Shown here: one piece after another, positions 1-8,319 of the stretch
Position numbering within the stretch: the stretch's first letter is position 1
Layout: every line of letters starts with the position of its first letter
Assembly (NCBI GenBank): GCA_052379645.1
Contig: JBQSYU010000015.1
Direction: 5' to 3' (one strand)
Origin: Arthrobacter_H sp030452125
GTDB lineage: Bacteria; Actinomycetota; Actinomycetes; Actinomycetales; Micrococcaceae
DNA length: 64,000 nucleotides
Made by a program: the position numbers and the translations under genes
The notes under the pieces: model-generated
The model's input: the letters and a program-made list of their open reading frames with translations, nothing else
Told to the model about the DNA's origin: nothing
Database searches by the model: none

Positions 1-90
1 GCCGGGGCCCGGCATACCACGGTGGTCACCACCCCGACCGGCCACCACTACCGGTCCCAGGCACCACCGCTGCCCGGAGACACCAGCTGA
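1..90 (+). CDS. C-terminal fragment of a probable DUF222/HNH endonuclease-like protein
   Basis: Reading frame 1 is open from the first base to the TGA at 88-90 and encodes 29 residues. It ends with Thr-Thr-Pro-Thr-Gly-His-His-Tyr-Arg-Ser-Gln-Ala-Pro-Pro-Leu-Pro-Gly. This 'TTPTGHxYxSxxPPxPG' ending is what I know from the C-termini of the multi-copy actinobacterial DUF222/HNH proteins, where it follows the HNH nuclease domain. The nuclease motif itself lies outside the window, so identity rests on the tail alone. The gene converges on the kinase-like gene with 23 bases between the stops. Confidence 0.55.
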   Translation, partial: AGARHTTVVTTPTGHHYRSQAPPLPGDTS

Positions 91-113
91 GACCCACCGG
101 CCAGCAAAGGGAA

Positions 114-1139
114 TCAGTTCAGAGGGTTGAGCCGGTGGACGTCCGGTAAGGAGGAGACATCCCCGCCGCTGAGCGCCGTCGCCACCCAGAGGGATCTTTC
201 GGCCTCGTCGAAGAGGCCTTCCTCGGCATGGGTCAGGACGTCCTCCACCGCCCGGGCCACCGCCCATCCCACCGCCGATTCCTCGTCGAGTCCGGCCGCT
301 TCACTGAGATGGCGGAGACGACGTCGCAAGGCGGGGCCGGAGTTTCGGGAGGGCAGGTCGGCCAAACGATTCTCGAGCATCGGCAGGACGCCGAATTCCC
401 GGTCGCCGATCACTGGGTGGGGGTTGATGGCCACGAATTCCCCGGTGGGCGGCCGCCGGAGCGCGCTGAAGTAGTGCAGCTCGGAGTGCACCAGGAAGTC
501 CCGGTCGTCACGTCGGCCGACGGCACCGCGAACCTGGCAGAGTTCCAGTGCGGCCTCAAGCAGACGCCGGGGGAGCACCGGCGGAAGCTCGGCCCACCGG
601 GCGGGAAGCTCATCGTTCCAGCGTTCGGCGAGGGCATCGGTTCTCTCCACCATCCCAGCGCCCGCCGTCGTCGGCGTAAGCTCCCGGGCCGGCAGGCTCA
701 GCCGGGACATCAACTGCCCCCAGATCTCGACGGCCTCCGGCAGGGCCATGGAGCCCAGATCGTGATCCGGGTCCAGACGTTCCAACAGCAGGAACCCGTC
801 CTCTTCCGCGAACAACGTGACCGCGCCTTGCCCGGACCACCAATGCAGTGCCGTGGCCTCGGTGGCCAGGACGGGATCGGGGATCTGGCATTTGAGCGCC
901 AGGCGGGCTCCCGCTGCGTCGATGACGGGAACCACGAGCCCCGCGTGACCGGCAAGGAATGGATGCGGCGCTGAAGGATCCGGGACCAGATGCCAGCTCC
1001 CGCATCGGGCCAGGACGCGTTCACACAGGGTGTCCAGCCAGGGCCTTCCCGCCGACGACCGCAACGCCTGGTGGCGGAGCGGTGCCGGAAGATCCTGGAA
1101 CTGAGCGCGAAAGGCATCGCGGGCACGATCGGTGTCCAT
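114..1139 (-). CDS. Aminoglycoside/hydroxyurea kinase-like protein (APH(6) family) with altered catalytic motifs
   Basis: 341 residues, the usual length for APH(6)/streptomycin 6-kinase-like proteins. The N-lobe lysine (A-L-K83) and following glutamate (E94) are present. The C-lobe catalytic loop, normally H-G-D-x-H-x-x-N, reads H218-S-E-L-H-Y-F-S225, and the metal-binding I-D-P reads I-N239-P. The catalytic Asp, the Mg-binding Asn and the second metal Asp are therefore Glu, Ser and Asn. This may be a pseudokinase or a kinase with changed chemistry; I would not predict antibiotic resistance from it. The start has a good GAGGAAG ribosome site. It lies 7 bases downstream of the DUF4439 gene and is probably co-transcribed with it. 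Confidence 0.75.
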   Translation of the reverse strand: MDTDRARDAFRAQFQDLPAPLRHQALRSSAGRPWLDTLCERVLARCGSWHLVPDPSAPHPFLAGHAGLVVPVIDAAGARLALKCQIPDPVLATEATALHWWSGQGAVTLFAEEDGFLLLERLDPDHDLGSMALPEAVEIWGQLMSRLSLPARELTPTTAGAGMVERTDALAERWNDELPARWAELPPVLPRRLLEAALELCQVRGAVGRRDDRDFLVHSELHYFSALRRPPTGEFVAINPHPVIGDREFGVLPMLENRLADLPSRNSGPALRRRLRHLSEAAGLDEESAVGWAVARAVEDVLTHAEEGLFDEAERSLWVATALSGGDVSSLPDVHRLNPLN

Positions 1140-1146
1140 GACTTCC

Positions 1147-2424
1147 TCAGGTGAGGTCGGGAATGGTGTTCGCCAAGGTGAATGAACGCTCGGCCGACAG
1201 CCAGGTTTCCGCGATCAGCGCCGGACGGACCGGCTGTTCGGAGGCCGCAGCGGCATCACGAAGCAGGCCCGCCAACTGGCCCTCCGCCTCGGCGACCGAC
1301 GCGATGGGCTTCGACGAGAAATCCCGGGGGAGCTGGTAGGCCGGTTCCCGGACGGGGGTGCATCCGGCAGGCAGCAGATCCTCCAGCCGGTGACCCAGCT
1401 CGGCGGAGGCCTCCGAGAGCTCCCAGCCCTTCCGGGTCGAATCCCCGGGCTGTTTGACGGCGGCCATCTGGTATCCATACGCAAGCCGGAAAGCAGCATC
1501 GGAGGCCTGCTCCAGGGCGCCGGCCGAAGCCTGGTCCTGCGCGGAGATACCCTCGGTACTGCTCGCCGGAAGAGGGGTGGCAGAAACCGAGGAACCGGCA
1601 TTCGTCCCCGGTGCCGCCGGACTACCGGTGGCGCCATCCGTTGGCTCGGCCGCGCAGGAGCCCTCGGGCAACTGGTGGCTCTCGGCATCTTGCCAGGCAT
1701 GAGTTGCCTCGGGGATCACGAACTTCGGCAATTTCTTCGAGGCACCGTCCCCGGGGATCTTTCCTGCCAGCCGCTGGGCGGCCAGGCGTTGTTCGATGCC
1801 CGAACCCAGAACTGCCGGGACCTCACTGGAAGCGGCGTCGGTGGCGGCCTCCAGCAGCCAGTTGGCCGTATCGGCCAGTTCCACGGCCACTTCGGTGACG
1901 GAGGTGGTGGTGGATGCCGCAGTAGCGGAAGGAGTCGCCGGATCCGTGGTTTTGGCGCTTGGTGAGGCAGGTGCCGACGCGCTCTGGTCGGCCTCCTGCT
2001 GTACGTGGGCAGCCAGCCCCGGTGTGAGAAGTTCCACATGCCGACGCAACATGGTGGAGATCCGTTCCAGCTCGGTGGCCGACGCCTTGTCGACCGTCGG
2101 GGCCTTCTCCGACGGGGGCGAGGCAGGAGCCGAGGCGGATGGGGAGGCACTTCCCGCGTCCTGCCCGGAGGTTCCGGTGGCCAGTTCCTCAGCGGTTCCT
2201 GCCAGGGCGAGCATGGTCCGGGAAGCCTTTTCCTGTGGGCTCATCTGTTGCCCACCGCCCCGGGAATCCGGGCCCCAACGGCTTTCGACCGTCGTGCCGA
2301 TACCGATCACGATGGCAGCCACCAGCAGCAGGCCCAAGGTGCGCAGCAGGAACCTGGCCACTGCGGAGAACCCGCGCCGTGGTGAACGGCGGGGACCACG
2401 GGGGGAGGGGGAGCGTGTAACCAT
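1147..2424 (-). CDS. DUF4439 (ferritin-like) membrane-anchored or secreted protein
   Basis: About 425 residues from the ATG at 2424; a further in-frame ATG at 2436 is possible. A basic N-terminus rich in Arg/Pro/Ser precedes one hydrophobic segment (around residues 20-45), so the protein is probably anchored or exported. Two Ala/Ser/Pro-rich low-complexity stretches separate helical parts. The C-terminal part, with Leu/Ala-rich helices, fits the DUF4439 ferritin-like fold. Function is unknown. It is divergent from rimP and shares a 184-base upstream region with it. The same neighbour pair (kinase-like, DUF4439) next to rimP is familiar from Arthrobacter-type genomes. Longer upstream readings overlap rimP and are not credible. 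Confidence 0.7.
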   Translation of the reverse strand: MVTRSPSPRGPRRSPRRGFSAVARFLLRTLGLLLVAAIVIGIGTTVESRWGPDSRGGGQQMSPQEKASRTMLALAGTAEELATGTSGQDAGSASPSASAPASPPSEKAPTVDKASATELERISTMLRRHVELLTPGLAAHVQQEADQSASAPASPSAKTTDPATPSATAASTTTSVTEVAVELADTANWLLEAATDAASSEVPAVLGSGIEQRLAAQRLAGKIPGDGASKKLPKFVIPEATHAWQDAESHQLPEGSCAAEPTDGATGSPAAPGTNAGSSVSATPLPASSTEGISAQDQASAGALEQASDAAFRLAYGYQMAAVKQPGDSTRKGWELSEASAELGHRLEDLLPAGCTPVREPAYQLPRDFSSKPIASVAEAEGQLAGLLRDAAAASEQPVRPALIAETWLSAERSFTLANTIPDLT

Positions 2425-2608
2425 CGACACGATCATCCCATGGGCCCCGCTGAACCAGGGGCTCGATGCCACCCGTGGCGGGCTCGATCTTCCGAGGGGA
2501 CGGACCAGTGAACCGCCCGGCGGGCCCTGCCACGGGGTGCGACGTCGGCGGAGCCGCGAAATTGTCGATACTCTTGTACGCACAACATCGAATATGTGGG
2601 AGGAAGTC

Positions 2609-3175
2609 ATGTCCGAACAGCCGGCAGGAACCCCGTCCGAAGGGCAGCGGCTCAAGGAGTATCTGGAACCCACCGTTTCCGCCCACAACCTCCTCCTTGA
2701 AGAGGTCGAGGTCCGCTCCAGTGCCGACCACCGCACGGTGAACGTCATCGTGGATCTGTTCGAAGGAACCGGAAGCGTCGATCTCGACACACTGGCCGAG
2801 GTCTCCCAAGCCGTATCAACGGCCATGGACCAGGCGCCCGCCGAGCCGGGGCCGGCCTATGAACTCGAGGTCTCCTCGCCCGGAATCGGCCGTCCGCTGA
2901 CGTTGCCGCGCCACTGGCGCCGGAACATCGGTCGTCTGGTCAAGATCAACCTGATCGGCGAAGACAACATCACCGGACGGTTGATGGAAGCCGACGACGA
3001 GACCGTGACCGTCGTCCCCGACGTCCCGGTGAAGAAGGGCATGAAACCCAAGCAGGGCGAGCCCCGTGTGATCGCCTATGGCGACATCCGTCGAGGCACC
3101 GTGGACGTCGAGTTCACCACTCCAGGGCCCCTGGACGACGAAGTACCGGAAATCGACGAGGCGCAGGAGGCCTGA
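2609..3175 (+). CDS. rimP: Ribosome maturation factor RimP
   Basis: 188 residues; RimP assists maturation of the 30S ribosomal subunit in the cytoplasm. The start ATG at 2609 follows GGGAGGAAG at good spacing; the frame is open further upstream but without family similarity. The N-terminal domain begins with the typical helix and 'LLLEEVEVRSSADHRTVNVIVDL' region, then the conserved Y-E-L-E-V-S-S-P-G-I-x-R-P-L motif. An acidic C-terminal tail follows. nusA starts one base after its stop, and the rimP-nusA-ylxR-infB-rbfA order is a classic conserved operon. Confidence 0.96.
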   Translation: MSEQPAGTPSEGQRLKEYLEPTVSAHNLLLEEVEVRSSADHRTVNVIVDLFEGTGSVDLDTLAEVSQAVSTAMDQAPAEPGPAYELEVSSPGIGRPLTLPRHWRRNIGRLVKINLIGEDNITGRLMEADDETVTVVPDVPVKKGMKPKQGEPRVIAYGDIRRGTVDVEFTTPGPLDDEVPEIDEAQEA

Positions 3176-3176
3176 C

Positions 3177-4175
3177 ATGGATATCGATATGAGCGCACTG
3201 CGACTCCTGGAATCGGAACGCGAGATTCCACTGCACCTGATCATCCCGACCATCGAGCAGGCGTTGGTCATGGCCTATCACAAGTCCCCGGGAGCCATTG
3301 ATCGCGCCCGGGCCGAACTGGACCAGAAGAGCGGCCGAGTCACGATCTGGGCCACCGACACCGACGAGGACGGCAACGAACTCGCCGAATTCGACGACAC
3401 CCCTGAAGGCTTCGGCCGCATCGCCGCCAGCACGGCCCGGCAAATCATCCTCCAGCGTCTGCGCGACGTGGAGGACGACAACATCCTGGGACAGTTCAAG
3501 GGCAAGGAAGGCGAACTGATCTCCGGCCAGATCCAGCAGGGCAACAACCCGATCATGATCCAGGTCAACCTGGGAACCATCGAGGCCCTCCTGCCACCAC
3601 CGGAACAGGTGCCGGGCGAAAAATATATCCATGGTGCGCGCATCAGGGCCTACGTCACCGACGTGCGCAAGGGCCTGAAGGGCCCCGCCATCACCCTGTC
3701 GCGTTCGCACCCCAACCTGGTGCGCCGGCTCTTCGAGCTCGAGGTCCCGGAAATCGCGGACGGAACCGTCGAGATCGTCTCCCTGGCCCGCGAAGCGGGG
3801 CACCGGACCAAGATCGCCGTGCGCCCCACGAAGCCCGGAATCAACGCCAAGGGTGCTTGCATCGGCGAGATGGGCTCGCGTGTGCGTGCGGTCATGAACG
3901 AGCTCTACGACGAGAAGATCGACCTTGTGGACTACAACGAGGATCCGGCCCGGTTCATCGCCAATGCCCTCTCCCCGTCGAAGGTCAAGTCGGTCACCAT
4001 CGTCGATGAGGCCATCCGCCAGGCCCATGTGGTCGTTCCGGACTACCAGTTGTCGCTGGCCATCGGCAAGGAAGGGCAGAACGCCCGTCTGGCGGCCAAG
4101 CTCACCGGCTGGCGGATCGATATTTCCTCCGATGCCAACCCGAACGGGCGTGTCGAGGCGGTTCGTCCCGAGTGA
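3177..4175 (+). CDS. nusA: Transcription termination/antitermination factor NusA
   Basis: 332 residues, the shorter actinobacterial form without the C-terminal acidic repeats of enterobacterial NusA. In order: N-terminal RNA polymerase-binding domain, S1 domain (near residues 115-180), and KH domains containing G-A-C-I-G-E-M-G-S-R-V (about residue 224) and I-G-K-E-G-Q-N-A-R-L-A-A-K-L-T-G-W. It modulates pausing, termination and rRNA antitermination. The start chosen is the ATG one base after the rimP stop; an ATG four codons later is also possible. Confidence 0.96.
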   Translation: MDIDMSALRLLESEREIPLHLIIPTIEQALVMAYHKSPGAIDRARAELDQKSGRVTIWATDTDEDGNELAEFDDTPEGFGRIAASTARQIILQRLRDVEDDNILGQFKGKEGELISGQIQQGNNPIMIQVNLGTIEALLPPPEQVPGEKYIHGARIRAYVTDVRKGLKGPAITLSRSHPNLVRRLFELEVPEIADGTVEIVSLAREAGHRTKIAVRPTKPGINAKGACIGEMGSRVRAVMNELYDEKIDLVDYNEDPARFIANALSPSKVKSVTIVDEAIRQAHVVVPDYQLSLAIGKEGQNARLAAKLTGWRIDISSDANPNGRVEAVRPE

Positions 4176-4274
4176 CCGTCGGCACCGATGCCCCATGGGC
4201 GGTGGGAAAAGCGGTAGACTAGTCAGTGGTCCGTTCAGGTCCGCCGACCCCAACCCAGGAGTTGACTCCCTCGC

Positions 4275-4598
4275 GTGAGCTCGCAGCATCAGCCGCAGCG
4301 TACGTGTGTCGGGTGTCGGGAATCGACGGATCAGGATCAGTTGTTGCGTTGGGTGGTCGAAGGAACAGGCTCATTGGTCGTTCCCGACCCCAGTCGATGC
4401 AAGTCCGGTAGGGGTGCCTGGTTGCACCCCGCACCGGTATGTGCAGCCCGTGCCGTGAAGCGGCGGGCGTTCCGCAGGGCCTTCAGGGCCCCCGTGGACG
4501 ACTCGCAAGTGGAAATTGCATTGGCCGCACTGGGTGCGCCCCCGCCGGGTGGTAGCACCGAATCAACCGTCAAACGTGAAAGCGGGTCAGAAATCTGA
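4275..4598 (+). CDS. ylxR: YlxR family (DUF448) RNA-binding protein
   Basis: 107 residues from a GTG start. The family core is clear: R-T-C-V-G-C-R near the N-terminus and the G-R-G-A-W-L-H-P loop near residue 46, followed by a basic helix. YlxR proteins are small nucleic-acid-binding proteins; reports connect them to transcription regulation and, in one case, RNase P. It sits between nusA and infB as in most Gram-positive bacteria. The weak ribosome site leaves the exact start slightly uncertain. Confidence 0.9.
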   Translation: MSSQHQPQRTCVGCRESTDQDQLLRWVVEGTGSLVVPDPSRCKSGRGAWLHPAPVCAARAVKRRAFRRAFRAPVDDSQVEIALAALGAPPPGGSTESTVKRESGSEI

Positions 4599-4759
4599 TG
4601 GAAACCCGATGAGTGTCAAGCGATGAGCGCCTAACGATGACCAATCAGTTATGCGCAACGATCGGCATGCTGCCTCTGGGCGGCTACCGACCAAGCCCGA
4701 AACAGACGGTTCGCACCCGGTAAGAAGTGAGTGCAGGGGCGGACCGAGACAGGAGAAAT

Positions 4760-7582
4760 GTGGCCAAGGTCCGCGTACACGAGCTCGCCAAAGAGCTCGG
4801 CATCACTTCGAAGGATGCAGTGGCAAAACTGCAGGAACTGGGCGAATTCGTCCGTTCCGCTTCGTCGACCATTGAAGCGCCCGTAGTCAAGAAACTACGG
4901 AGCGCATTCCCCCAGTCCGAGGCACCGGCGAAGCCGGCCGCCAAGGCACCGGAAGCAGCCAAGCCGGCCACCCCGGCGGCTCCGGCCAAGGAGGCCCCTG
5001 CGGCCCCTGCTGCTCCGGCAAGCCCTGCGTCCAACGCGCCGCGTCCCGGCGCCCGTCCGGCCCCGAAGCCCGGCGTGACCCCGGCAGCACCCGCTGCCCC
5101 GGCGACTCCGGAACCCGTGGCAGAGAAGCCGGCGGCTGCCGAAGCGCCGGCTGCCGAGGATTCCTCGGCGGCGAAGCCGGCCGCACCGCGTCCGACGACC
5201 GCCAAGCCCGGTGCCCCGCGCCCCGGCAACAACCCGTTCTCATCCCAGCAGGGGATGCGCGGCAAGGACTCCGGTCCCGGCGGGCCGCGTCCCGGTGCAC
5301 GATCGGGCGCCCCGCGTCCCGGTGGGCCGCGTCCGGGGAACAACCCGTTCGCGTCCCAGCAGGGCATGCGGACCGGATCCCCGGCAGGCCAGGGTGGACC
5401 GCGTCCGCCGGCCGGTGCCGGTGGTCCTCGTCCGGGTGCGCCTCGTCCGGGAGCCCCGCGCCCCGGTGCCGGTGCCCCGAGCACTCGTCCGGGTGGGCCC
5501 CGCCCGACCCCGGGCATGATGCCCAACCGCACCGAGCGTCCGGCCCCGGCCGGTGGAGGCCGTCCCGGCGCTCCAGGACGCGCAGGCGGCCCCGGCCGTC
5601 CCGGTGGCGGCTTCGGCGGCAAGGGTGGTGGCCGCGGTCGCGGTGGCACCCAGGGTGCCTTCGGCAAGGGAGGCGCCGGTCGCGGCAAGCAGCGCAAGTC
5701 GAAGCGGGCGAAGCGCCAGGAACTGGAGCAGATGAGTGCACCGTCGCTGGGCGGCGTGAGCATTCCCCGTGGCAACGGCGAGACCATCGTGCGCCTGCGT
5801 CGTGGTGCCTCCATCACCGACTTCGCCGACAAGATCGAAGCCAACCCGGCGGCACTGGTCACGGTGCTGTTCCACCTCGGCGAGATGGCCACGGCCACCC
5901 AGTCGCTGGATGAGGGGACCTTCGACGTCCTGGGCGACGAGCTGGGCTATAAAGTCCAGATCGTTTCCCCGGAGGACGAGGAGCGCGAGCTGCTCGAATC
6001 CTTCTCCATCGACCTGGATCAGGAGCTCGAGGACGAAGGCGACGAGGACCTCATGGCACGGCCCCCGGTGGTCACCGTCATGGGTCACGTCGACCACGGC
6101 AAGACCCGACTGCTCGATGCGCTGCGCAAGTCCAACGTTATCGAGGGCGAAGCCGGCGGCATCACCCAGCACATCGGTGCCTACCAGATCAGCCACGAAC
6201 ACGAGGGCAACGAACGTGCCGTCACGTTCATCGATACCCCCGGTCACGAGGCCTTCACGGCCATGCGTGCCCGTGGTGCGAAGGTCACCGACATCGCCGT
6301 GCTCGTGGTCGCCGCGGACGACGGCGTCATGCCGCAGACCGTTGAGGCGCTCAACCACGCCCAGTCGGCCGACGTGCCGATCGTCGTGGCAGTGAACAAG
6401 ATCGATAAGGACGCGGCGAACCCCGACAAGGTCAAGGGCCAGCTCGCCGAATACGGCGTCGTACCCGAGGAATACGGTGGCGACACCATGTTCGTCGAGG
6501 TCTCGGCGCTGAAGAACCTGGGCATCGAGGAACTGCTCGAGGCGGTGCTGCTGACCGCGGACGCCGCACTGGACATGCGCGCCAACCCGAATAAGGATGC
6601 TCGCGGCATCGCCATCGAGGCCAACCTCGATAAGGGTCGTGGTGCAGTGGCCACCGTGCTGGTGCAGTCCGGCACGCTGAAGGTCGGCGACACGATCGTC
6701 GCCGGTCAGGCCCACGGACGCGTCCGTGCCATGTTCAACGAGAATGGCGAGAACCTGGAAACGGCGACCCCGTCGCGTCCGGTCCAGGTGCTGGGTCTGT
6801 CGACCGTCCCCCGGGCCGGCGACACGTTCCTGGTCACCTCGGATGAGCGGACCGCCCGTCAGATCGCCGAGAAGCGTGAGGCGGCCGACCGCAACGCCCA
6901 GCTGGCGAAGCGTCGCAAGCGCATCACCCTGGAGGACTTCGACCAGGCCGTTGCCGATGGCAAGATCGACACCCTCAACCTCATCCTCAAGGGTGACGTG
7001 TCCGGTGCCGTGGAAGCCCTCGAGGATTCACTGCTCAAGATCGACGTGGGCGAAGGCGTGCAGTTGCGCGTCATCCACCGCGGCGTCGGTGCCATCACGC
7101 AGAACGACGTCAACCTGGCAACCGTGGACAACGCGATCATCATCGGCTTCAACGTCAAGCCTGCCGAGCGCGTTTCCGATCTGGCCGATAAGGAAGGCGT
7201 TGACATGCGCTTCTACTCGGTCATCTACGCGGCCATCGATGACATCGAGCTGGCCTTGAAGGGCATGCTGAAGCCGGAGTACGAGGAAGCCCAGCTGGGT
7301 ACGGCGGAGGTCCGCGAGGTCTTCCGTTCCTCCAAGTTCGGCAACATCGCCGGCTCGATCGTCCGCAGCGGGACGATCCGACGCAACAGCAAGGCGCGTG
7401 TCACCCGCGATGGCAAGGTCATCGGGGACAAGCTGACGGTGGATTCGCTGAAGCGCTTCAAGGACGACGCCACCGAGGTCCGCACGGACTTCGAATGTGG
7501 TATCGGATTGGGCTCCTTCAACGACATCAAGGAAGGCGACATCATCGAGACCTTCGAGATGCGCGAGAAGCCGCGCGTCTAG
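4760..7582 (+). CDS. infB: Translation initiation factor IF-2
   Basis: 940 residues from a GTG at 4760 (AGGAG four bases upstream; the product begins M-A-K-V-R-V-H-E-L-A-K-E-L). The factor places initiator tRNA on the 30S subunit and hydrolyses GTP on subunit joining. An IF2_N helix (1-50) is followed by a long Ala/Pro/Gly/Arg-rich linker (about 55-330) containing two copies of R-P-G-N-N-P-F-[SA]-S-Q-Q-G-M-R, a second IF2_N unit, and the G domain with G442-H-V-D-H-G-K-T449. Then come D-T-P-G-H and N-K-I-D, EF-Tu-like domain 2, and domains 3 and 4. The frame is open upstream of 4760 but without family similarity. Confidence 0.97.
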   Translation: MAKVRVHELAKELGITSKDAVAKLQELGEFVRSASSTIEAPVVKKLRSAFPQSEAPAKPAAKAPEAAKPATPAAPAKEAPAAPAAPASPASNAPRPGARPAPKPGVTPAAPAAPATPEPVAEKPAAAEAPAAEDSSAAKPAAPRPTTAKPGAPRPGNNPFSSQQGMRGKDSGPGGPRPGARSGAPRPGGPRPGNNPFASQQGMRTGSPAGQGGPRPPAGAGGPRPGAPRPGAPRPGAGAPSTRPGGPRPTPGMMPNRTERPAPAGGGRPGAPGRAGGPGRPGGGFGGKGGGRGRGGTQGAFGKGGAGRGKQRKSKRAKRQELEQMSAPSLGGVSIPRGNGETIVRLRRGASITDFADKIEANPAALVTVLFHLGEMATATQSLDEGTFDVLGDELGYKVQIVSPEDEERELLESFSIDLDQELEDEGDEDLMARPPVVTVMGHVDHGKTRLLDALRKSNVIEGEAGGITQHIGAYQISHEHEGNERAVTFIDTPGHEAFTAMRARGAKVTDIAVLVVAADDGVMPQTVEALNHAQSADVPIVVAVNKIDKDAANPDKVKGQLAEYGVVPEEYGGDTMFVEVSALKNLGIEELLEAVLLTADAALDMRANPNKDARGIAIEANLDKGRGAVATVLVQSGTLKVGDTIVAGQAHGRVRAMFNENGENLETATPSRPVQVLGLSTVPRAGDTFLVTSDERTARQIAEKREAADRNAQLAKRRKRITLEDFDQAVADGKIDTLNLILKGDVSGAVEALEDSLLKIDVGEGVQLRVIHRGVGAITQNDVNLATVDNAIIIGFNVKPAERVSDLADKEGVDMRFYSVIYAAIDDIELALKGMLKPEYEEAQLGTAEVREVFRSSKFGNIAGSIVRSGTIRRNSKARVTRDGKVIGDKLTVDSLKRFKDDATEVRTDFECGIGLGSFNDIKEGDIIETFEMREKPRV

Positions 7583-7597
7583 ACGCCAAGGCAGTAC

Positions 7598-7643
7598 GAC
7601 GCCGGACGCTCGCCTGACGGGCGGGCGCCCGGCGTCTTCTTTT
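7598..7643 (+). terminator. Hairpin with T-rich tail between infB and rbfA
   Basis: An 8-bp inverted repeat (GACGCCGG at 7598-7605, CCGGCGTC at 7629-7636) with further GC pairing inside the loop is followed by TTCTTTT. It looks like an intrinsic terminator or attenuator after infB; rbfA follows 47 bases on. Confidence 0.6.
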
Positions 7644-7689
7644 CCACACAGCAGCAAGAACCAGCACAAGGTATCCCCAGGAGGGCATC

Positions 7690-8130
7690 ATGGCCGATCC
7701 GGCTCGCGCGGCACGGCTCGCGCAACGCATCAAGGTCCTGGTCGCGCAGTCGCTCGGCAAGGTGGTGAAGGATCCCCGCGTTGAAAACGTGACGATCACC
7801 GACACCCGTGTCACCAACGACCTGCAGAACGCGACCGTCTACTACACAGTCCTCGGCGAGGACGCAGAAAAGGCCGCAGCCGCCGCAGGGCTGGCCAAGG
7901 CCAAGGGGATCCTGCGCAAGGAGGTCGGGCGCAACCTGACCGTCCGGTTGACCCCGACCCTGGAATTCGTCGCCGACGAAATCCCAGTGAACGCCTCCAA
8001 CCTGGAGGAATTGCTGCGTGAGGCCAAGGAGCGTGACGCCGAGGTGGCCGCGCTGGCTTCCGAGGCGACGCACGCCGGGGACGCCGATCCCTATAAGCAT
8101 GACGACGAGGACGACGAGACAGAAGTCTAG
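7690..8130 (+). CDS. rbfA: 30S ribosome-binding factor RbfA
   Basis: 146 residues. RbfA binds the pre-30S particle and helps 16S rRNA 5'-end maturation and cold adaptation. The KH-like core is visible: A-D-P-A-R-A-A-R-L-A-x-R-I-K at the N-terminus, V-T-I-T-D-T-R-V-T-N-D-L and R-L-T-P-x-L-E-F-V-A-D. An acidic Asp/Glu tail (about 130-146) ends the protein. The ATG follows CCCAGGAGGG. It is the last gene of the nusA-infB cluster before a strong terminator. Confidence 0.96.
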   Translation: MADPARAARLAQRIKVLVAQSLGKVVKDPRVENVTITDTRVTNDLQNATVYYTVLGEDAEKAAAAAGLAKAKGILRKEVGRNLTVRLTPTLEFVADEIPVNASNLEELLREAKERDAEVAALASEATHAGDADPYKHDDEDDETEV

Positions 8131-8149
8131 GTCCCGCGTCTTTCACCAT

Positions 8150-8203
8150 CGACGGCGGCTGCCGTGCAGGAGATCACCTGCACGACGGCCGCCGTCGCTT
8201 TTC
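8150..8203 (+). terminator. Intrinsic terminator after rbfA
   Basis: A long GC-rich hairpin: CGACGGCGGC with CGTGCAGG on the left arm pairs with CCTGCACG and GCCGCCGTCG on the right (8150-8197), followed by CTTTTC. It ends the rimP-rbfA operon. Confidence 0.85.
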
Positions 8204-8255
8204 GGGGCCGATACCGGCAGGTCAATTAGCACCTCCAGGCACCTTGAAGCGGGCA

Positions 8256-8284
8256 TTGACTTCCCCGGGGCACGGTCCTATCTT
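8256..8284 (+). promoter_or_regulatory. Sigma-A-type promoter of the MFS gene
   Basis: -35 TTGACT (8256-8261) and -10 TATCTT (8279-8284) are separated by exactly 17 bases. Transcription would begin near 8291, giving a leader of about 30 bases before the ATG at 8320. It is one of the best consensus matches in the window. Confidence 0.7.
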
Positions 8285-8319
8285 CGGTTCAGCAGTATCC
8301 AGCGGAGGGGACTGAAACC

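Noticed and set aside
4900..5700. Repetitive DNA in infB considered as a repeat array
   Set aside because: The repeats are in frame and code for the Pro/Ala/Gly linker of IF2, with irregular spacing; no CRISPR-like repeat/spacer pattern.
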